A stretch of DNA of 6,146 nucleotides from an uncultured Xanthobacteraceae bacterium (GTDB taxonomy: Bacteria > Pseudomonadota > Alphaproteobacteria > Rhizobiales > Xanthobacteraceae), in the NCBI GenBank assembly GCA_955652925.1, contig CATPCO010000209.1, positions 1 through 6,146 of the forward strand, written 5' to 3'. A program made the position numbers and the translations under genes. This document shows positions 4,572 through 6,146 of the stretch, one piece after another (positions within the stretch are counted from its first letter, which is position 1; every line of letters starts with the position of its first letter). The notes under the pieces are model-generated. The model saw only the letters and a list, made by a program, of their open reading frames with translations. It did no database searches and was not told the origin of the DNA.

Positions 4572-5936
4572 ATGAGTTTCACGGTCGCCATTGTGGGACG
4601 GCCGAATGTCGGCAAATCCAGGCTGTTCAACCGGCTGGTCGGCAAACGTGTCGCTCTGGTGGACGACAGCCCCGGCGTCACGCGTGACCGTCGGGAGGGC
4701 AGAGCACGCCTGGGCGATCTCGAATTTCGGGTCTTTGACACTGCCGGGCTGGCGCAAGCCGCGGCTGAAAGTCTCAGCGGGCGCATGCAGGCCCAAACCG
4801 AGGCGGCAATGCGCGCGGCTGATGCCGTTCTGTTTCTGATCGATGCACGTGATGGATTACTGCCGTCGGATCGTGCCTTCGCCGATCTGGTGCGCAGATC
4901 GGGCAAGCCTGTGATCCTGGTCGCCAACAAAAGCGAGGCGAGGGCGGCGCAGGCCGGGGTGCTTGAAGCGCACGCGCTCGGCCTCGGCGAGCCGGTTGCC
5001 ATTTCGGCCGAGCACGGTGAAGGGCTTGCCGATCTTTATAGGGCGCTCCGCGCCGTCCTGCCGGAATCGGCAGCACCGCCCACTCTGGAAGAAGACGCGC
5101 GGGCAGCAAAGCAGACCCAAAGCGCGATCCGCATTGCAGTCGTGGGCCGGCCAAATAGCGGAAAATCGACCTTGATCAATCGGCTTATGGGCGAAGAGCG
5201 TCTCCTGACCGGGGCCGAGCCCGGCATTACCCGTGATGCCATTGCCGTCGATCTGCAATGGCAAGGACGGCAATTTCGCATCCACGATACTGCTGGCATG
5301 CGCCGGCGCTCCCGCATCGAGGACAAACTCGAACGCCTTTCGGTTGCGGACGCACTCGGTGCGGTAAGATTCGCCGAAGTAGTGATTTTACTGTTGGACG
5401 CGCAAGCGCGGTTCGAAGAACAGGATCTTCGCATTGCCGATCTCATCGAGCGCGAAGGGCGCGCGCTGGTCATCGGCGTAAACAAATGGGACCTCATAGA
5501 GCGCCAGCCAGGTACCACGAGGAAATTGCGTGAAGAGGTGGATCATTGGCTTCCGCAGGTGAAGGGCACGCCTGTCGTGGCAATATCAGCTTTGACCGGC
5601 GAGGGGCTCGATCGTTTGATGCAGGCAGTCGTCGATATTCATGCCGTCTGGAACCGGCGGGTGGAAACGAGCGCGCTCAACCGCTGGCTTGGACAGGTTG
5701 TGGCCTCGCATCCTCCTCCGGCCGCGTCGGGTCGCCGTGTGCGCCTCAACTACGTCACCCAGCCGAAGAGCAGGCCTCCAACCTTCGTGCTATTTGCGAC
5801 TCGCTCCGACGCGGTGCCCGCCGCGTATCGGCGTTATCTCGTTAACAGCCTGAGGGACAACTTTGACCTCCCCGGAACGCCCATCCGGCTCACGGTGCGC
5901 GAAAAGACAAATCCTTACGCGCGGAGAAAGAAATAG
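4572..5936 (+). CDS. der: Ribosome-assembly GTPase Der (EngA)
   Basis: 454 residues with the unmistakable layout of two GTPase domains in tandem plus a C-terminal KH-like domain. Der acts in the cytoplasm in maturation of the 50S ribosomal subunit and is normally essential. Domain 1: GRPNVGKS (9-16), switch Thr37, DTAG (56-59), NKSE (119-122) and SAEHG (145-149). Domain 2: GRPNSGKST (192-200), Thr220, DTAGMRRR (239-246), NKWD (304-307) and SALTG. The KH-like end has the usual P-x-x-YRRYLVNSLR and GTPIRLTVREKTNPY. Oddities are Arg17 where the first P-loop normally continues KST, and NKSE in place of NKxD, which I recall as common in alphaproteobacterial Der. The ATG at 4572 (MSFTVAIVG) starts at the first beta strand; an earlier in-frame start at 4485 would overlap the lipoprotein gene and add an unrelated tail. 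Last clear gene of the + strand run. Confidence 0.98.
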   Translation: MSFTVAIVGRPNVGKSRLFNRLVGKRVALVDDSPGVTRDRREGRARLGDLEFRVFDTAGLAQAAAESLSGRMQAQTEAAMRAADAVLFLIDARDGLLPSDRAFADLVRRSGKPVILVANKSEARAAQAGVLEAHALGLGEPVAISAEHGEGLADLYRALRAVLPESAAPPTLEEDARAAKQTQSAIRIAVVGRPNSGKSTLINRLMGEERLLTGAEPGITRDAIAVDLQWQGRQFRIHDTAGMRRRSRIEDKLERLSVADALGAVRFAEVVILLLDAQARFEEQDLRIADLIEREGRALVIGVNKWDLIERQPGTTRKLREEVDHWLPQVKGTPVVAISALTGEGLDRLMQAVVDIHAVWNRRVETSALNRWLGQVVASHPPPAASGRRVRLNYVTQPKSRPPTFVLFATRSDAVPAAYRRYLVNSLRDNFDLPGTPIRLTVREKTNPYARRKK

Positions 5937-5950
5937 ATTGCTGCCGCATC

Positions 5951-5970
5951 CTGGGGACAACCCCAGTTTG
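5951..5970 (+). terminator. Probable intrinsic terminator after der
   Basis: CTGGGG (5951-5956), loop ACAA, CCCCAG (5961-5966), then TTTG. A perfect 6-bp GC-rich stem with a tetraloop lies 14 nt after the der stop. The T-run is only three bases, so termination may be partial or Rho-assisted. Confidence 0.5.
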
Positions 5971-6096
5971 CAAGGTTCCGTCATTAAAACGCAATGGAAG
6001 CGAGCTAGCCCAACTTCGCGGATTCGCAGAATCTAAAGACCCTAAGTAGTTGATATAGCTTCGTGTGCCCCCCGAAGGTCTTCACTACAGGGGCGC
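5971..6096. other. Non-coding, lower-GC stretch downstream of der
   Basis: About 125 bases visibly richer in A/T than the flanking genes, with stops in the frames examined. It holds a small GATTC/GAATC hairpin (6021-6033) and a TTGATATAG stretch (6050-6058) without a matching second promoter element. It looks like the spacer between convergent transcription units. Confidence 0.4.
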
Positions 6097-6132
6097 TTAC
6101 GGCCGTGGTGGCTCGGCCGTGACTTTCGGGGG
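6069..6132. repeat. Nested inverted repeats at the right edge
   Basis: Outer arms 6069-6080 and 6121-6132 pair over 12 positions with one G-U mismatch (CCCCCGAA against TTCGGGGG at the core). Inside the loop, ACGGCCG (6099-6105) and CGGCCGT (6114-6120) form a perfect 7-bp stem with an 8-nt loop directly next to the right outer arm. This could be a structured RNA or a strong bidirectional termination structure. I recognise no known RNA family. It overlaps the possible - strand gene end at 6097-6146. Confidence 0.5.
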
Positions 6133-6146
6133 CGGCTGAGCTGGCA
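6097..6146 (-). CDS. Possible C-terminal end of a Pro-rich protein, partial
   Basis: On the - strand, one frame entering from the right edge reads PAQPPPKVTAEPPRP and stops with TAA at 6099-6097. The proline/alanine tail, the GC-rich third positions and the drop in GC content just past the stop resemble a real gene end, convergent with der. Only 15 residues are visible, and a second - strand frame stays open until 6005, so the assignment is weak. Function cannot be told. Confidence 0.27.
   Translation of the reverse strand, partial: PAQPPPKVTAEPPRP

Noticed and set aside
4095..5002. Long open frames on the - strand across the lipoprotein and der (for example 4095-4796 and 4319-5002)
   Set aside because: They are antisense to confidently identified coding sequence, their translations are Arg/Ser/Pro-rich without any family motif, and such frames are expected in high-GC DNA.
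1..6146. Transposon, prophage, toxin-antitoxin or defence system
   Set aside because: No transposase, integrase, nuclease, toxin-like small gene pair or terminal repeats were found; the right-hand genes are housekeeping and the left-hand ones are ordinary metabolic families.
5937..6146. tRNA, 4.5S RNA or tmRNA in the downstream spacer
   Set aside because: No T-loop consensus GTTCRANYC, no CCA-type acceptor pairing and no conserved SRP RNA motif could be found.

Overview
The window looks like ordinary chromosomal DNA from a high-GC alphaproteobacterium. The Hyphomicrobiales (a Bradyrhizobium, Rhodopseudomonas or Xanthobacteraceae relative) is the best guess. This rests on the type of PanB and Der, on the TPR protein / Pro-rich lipoprotein / der cluster, on the Bug-family binding protein, and on a heptamer repeat with core TTCGC that I recall from intergenic DNA of this group. 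The identification is inference from protein style and memory; no search was run.

Layout. Bases 2-658 (+) hold the 3' three quarters of a short-chain dehydrogenase/reductase (SDR)-fold gene whose catalytic residues all appear to be replaced. Its stop codon abuts, with no spacer, the stop of a convergent gene (659-1618, -) for a Bug/TctC-type periplasmic solute-binding protein. No transporter membrane genes are present. A divergent intergenic region (1619-1768) holds a perfect 29-bp inverted repeat whose two arms are built from the same heptamers in mirrored order. To the right, all clear genes run on the + strand: an NnrU/Z-ISO-family membrane protein (1769-2362), panB for the first step of pantothenate synthesis (2372-3199), a YfgM-like membrane-anchored TPR protein (3322-3975), a small Pro/Lys-rich lipoprotein (3986-4525), and the ribosome-assembly GTPase der/engA (4572-5936). 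A short GC-rich hairpin plus T-run follows der. The last 200 bases are non-coding except possibly for the Pro-rich C-terminus of a gene entering from the right on the - strand.

How the genes work together. nnrU and panB are 9 bp apart and probably co-transcribed, without an obvious functional link. The TPR protein, lipoprotein and der are closely spaced and resemble the enterobacterial yfgM-bamB-der neighbourhood, but a small low-complexity lipoprotein sits where the BamB beta-propeller would be.

I see no mobile element, CRISPR array, tRNA/rRNA or defence cassette, and no convincing new multi-gene system. The points most worth a second look are the SDR without its catalytic tetrad, the mirrored heptamer palindrome, the lipoprotein in the BamB slot, and the paired stems at 4533-4556 and 6069-6132.
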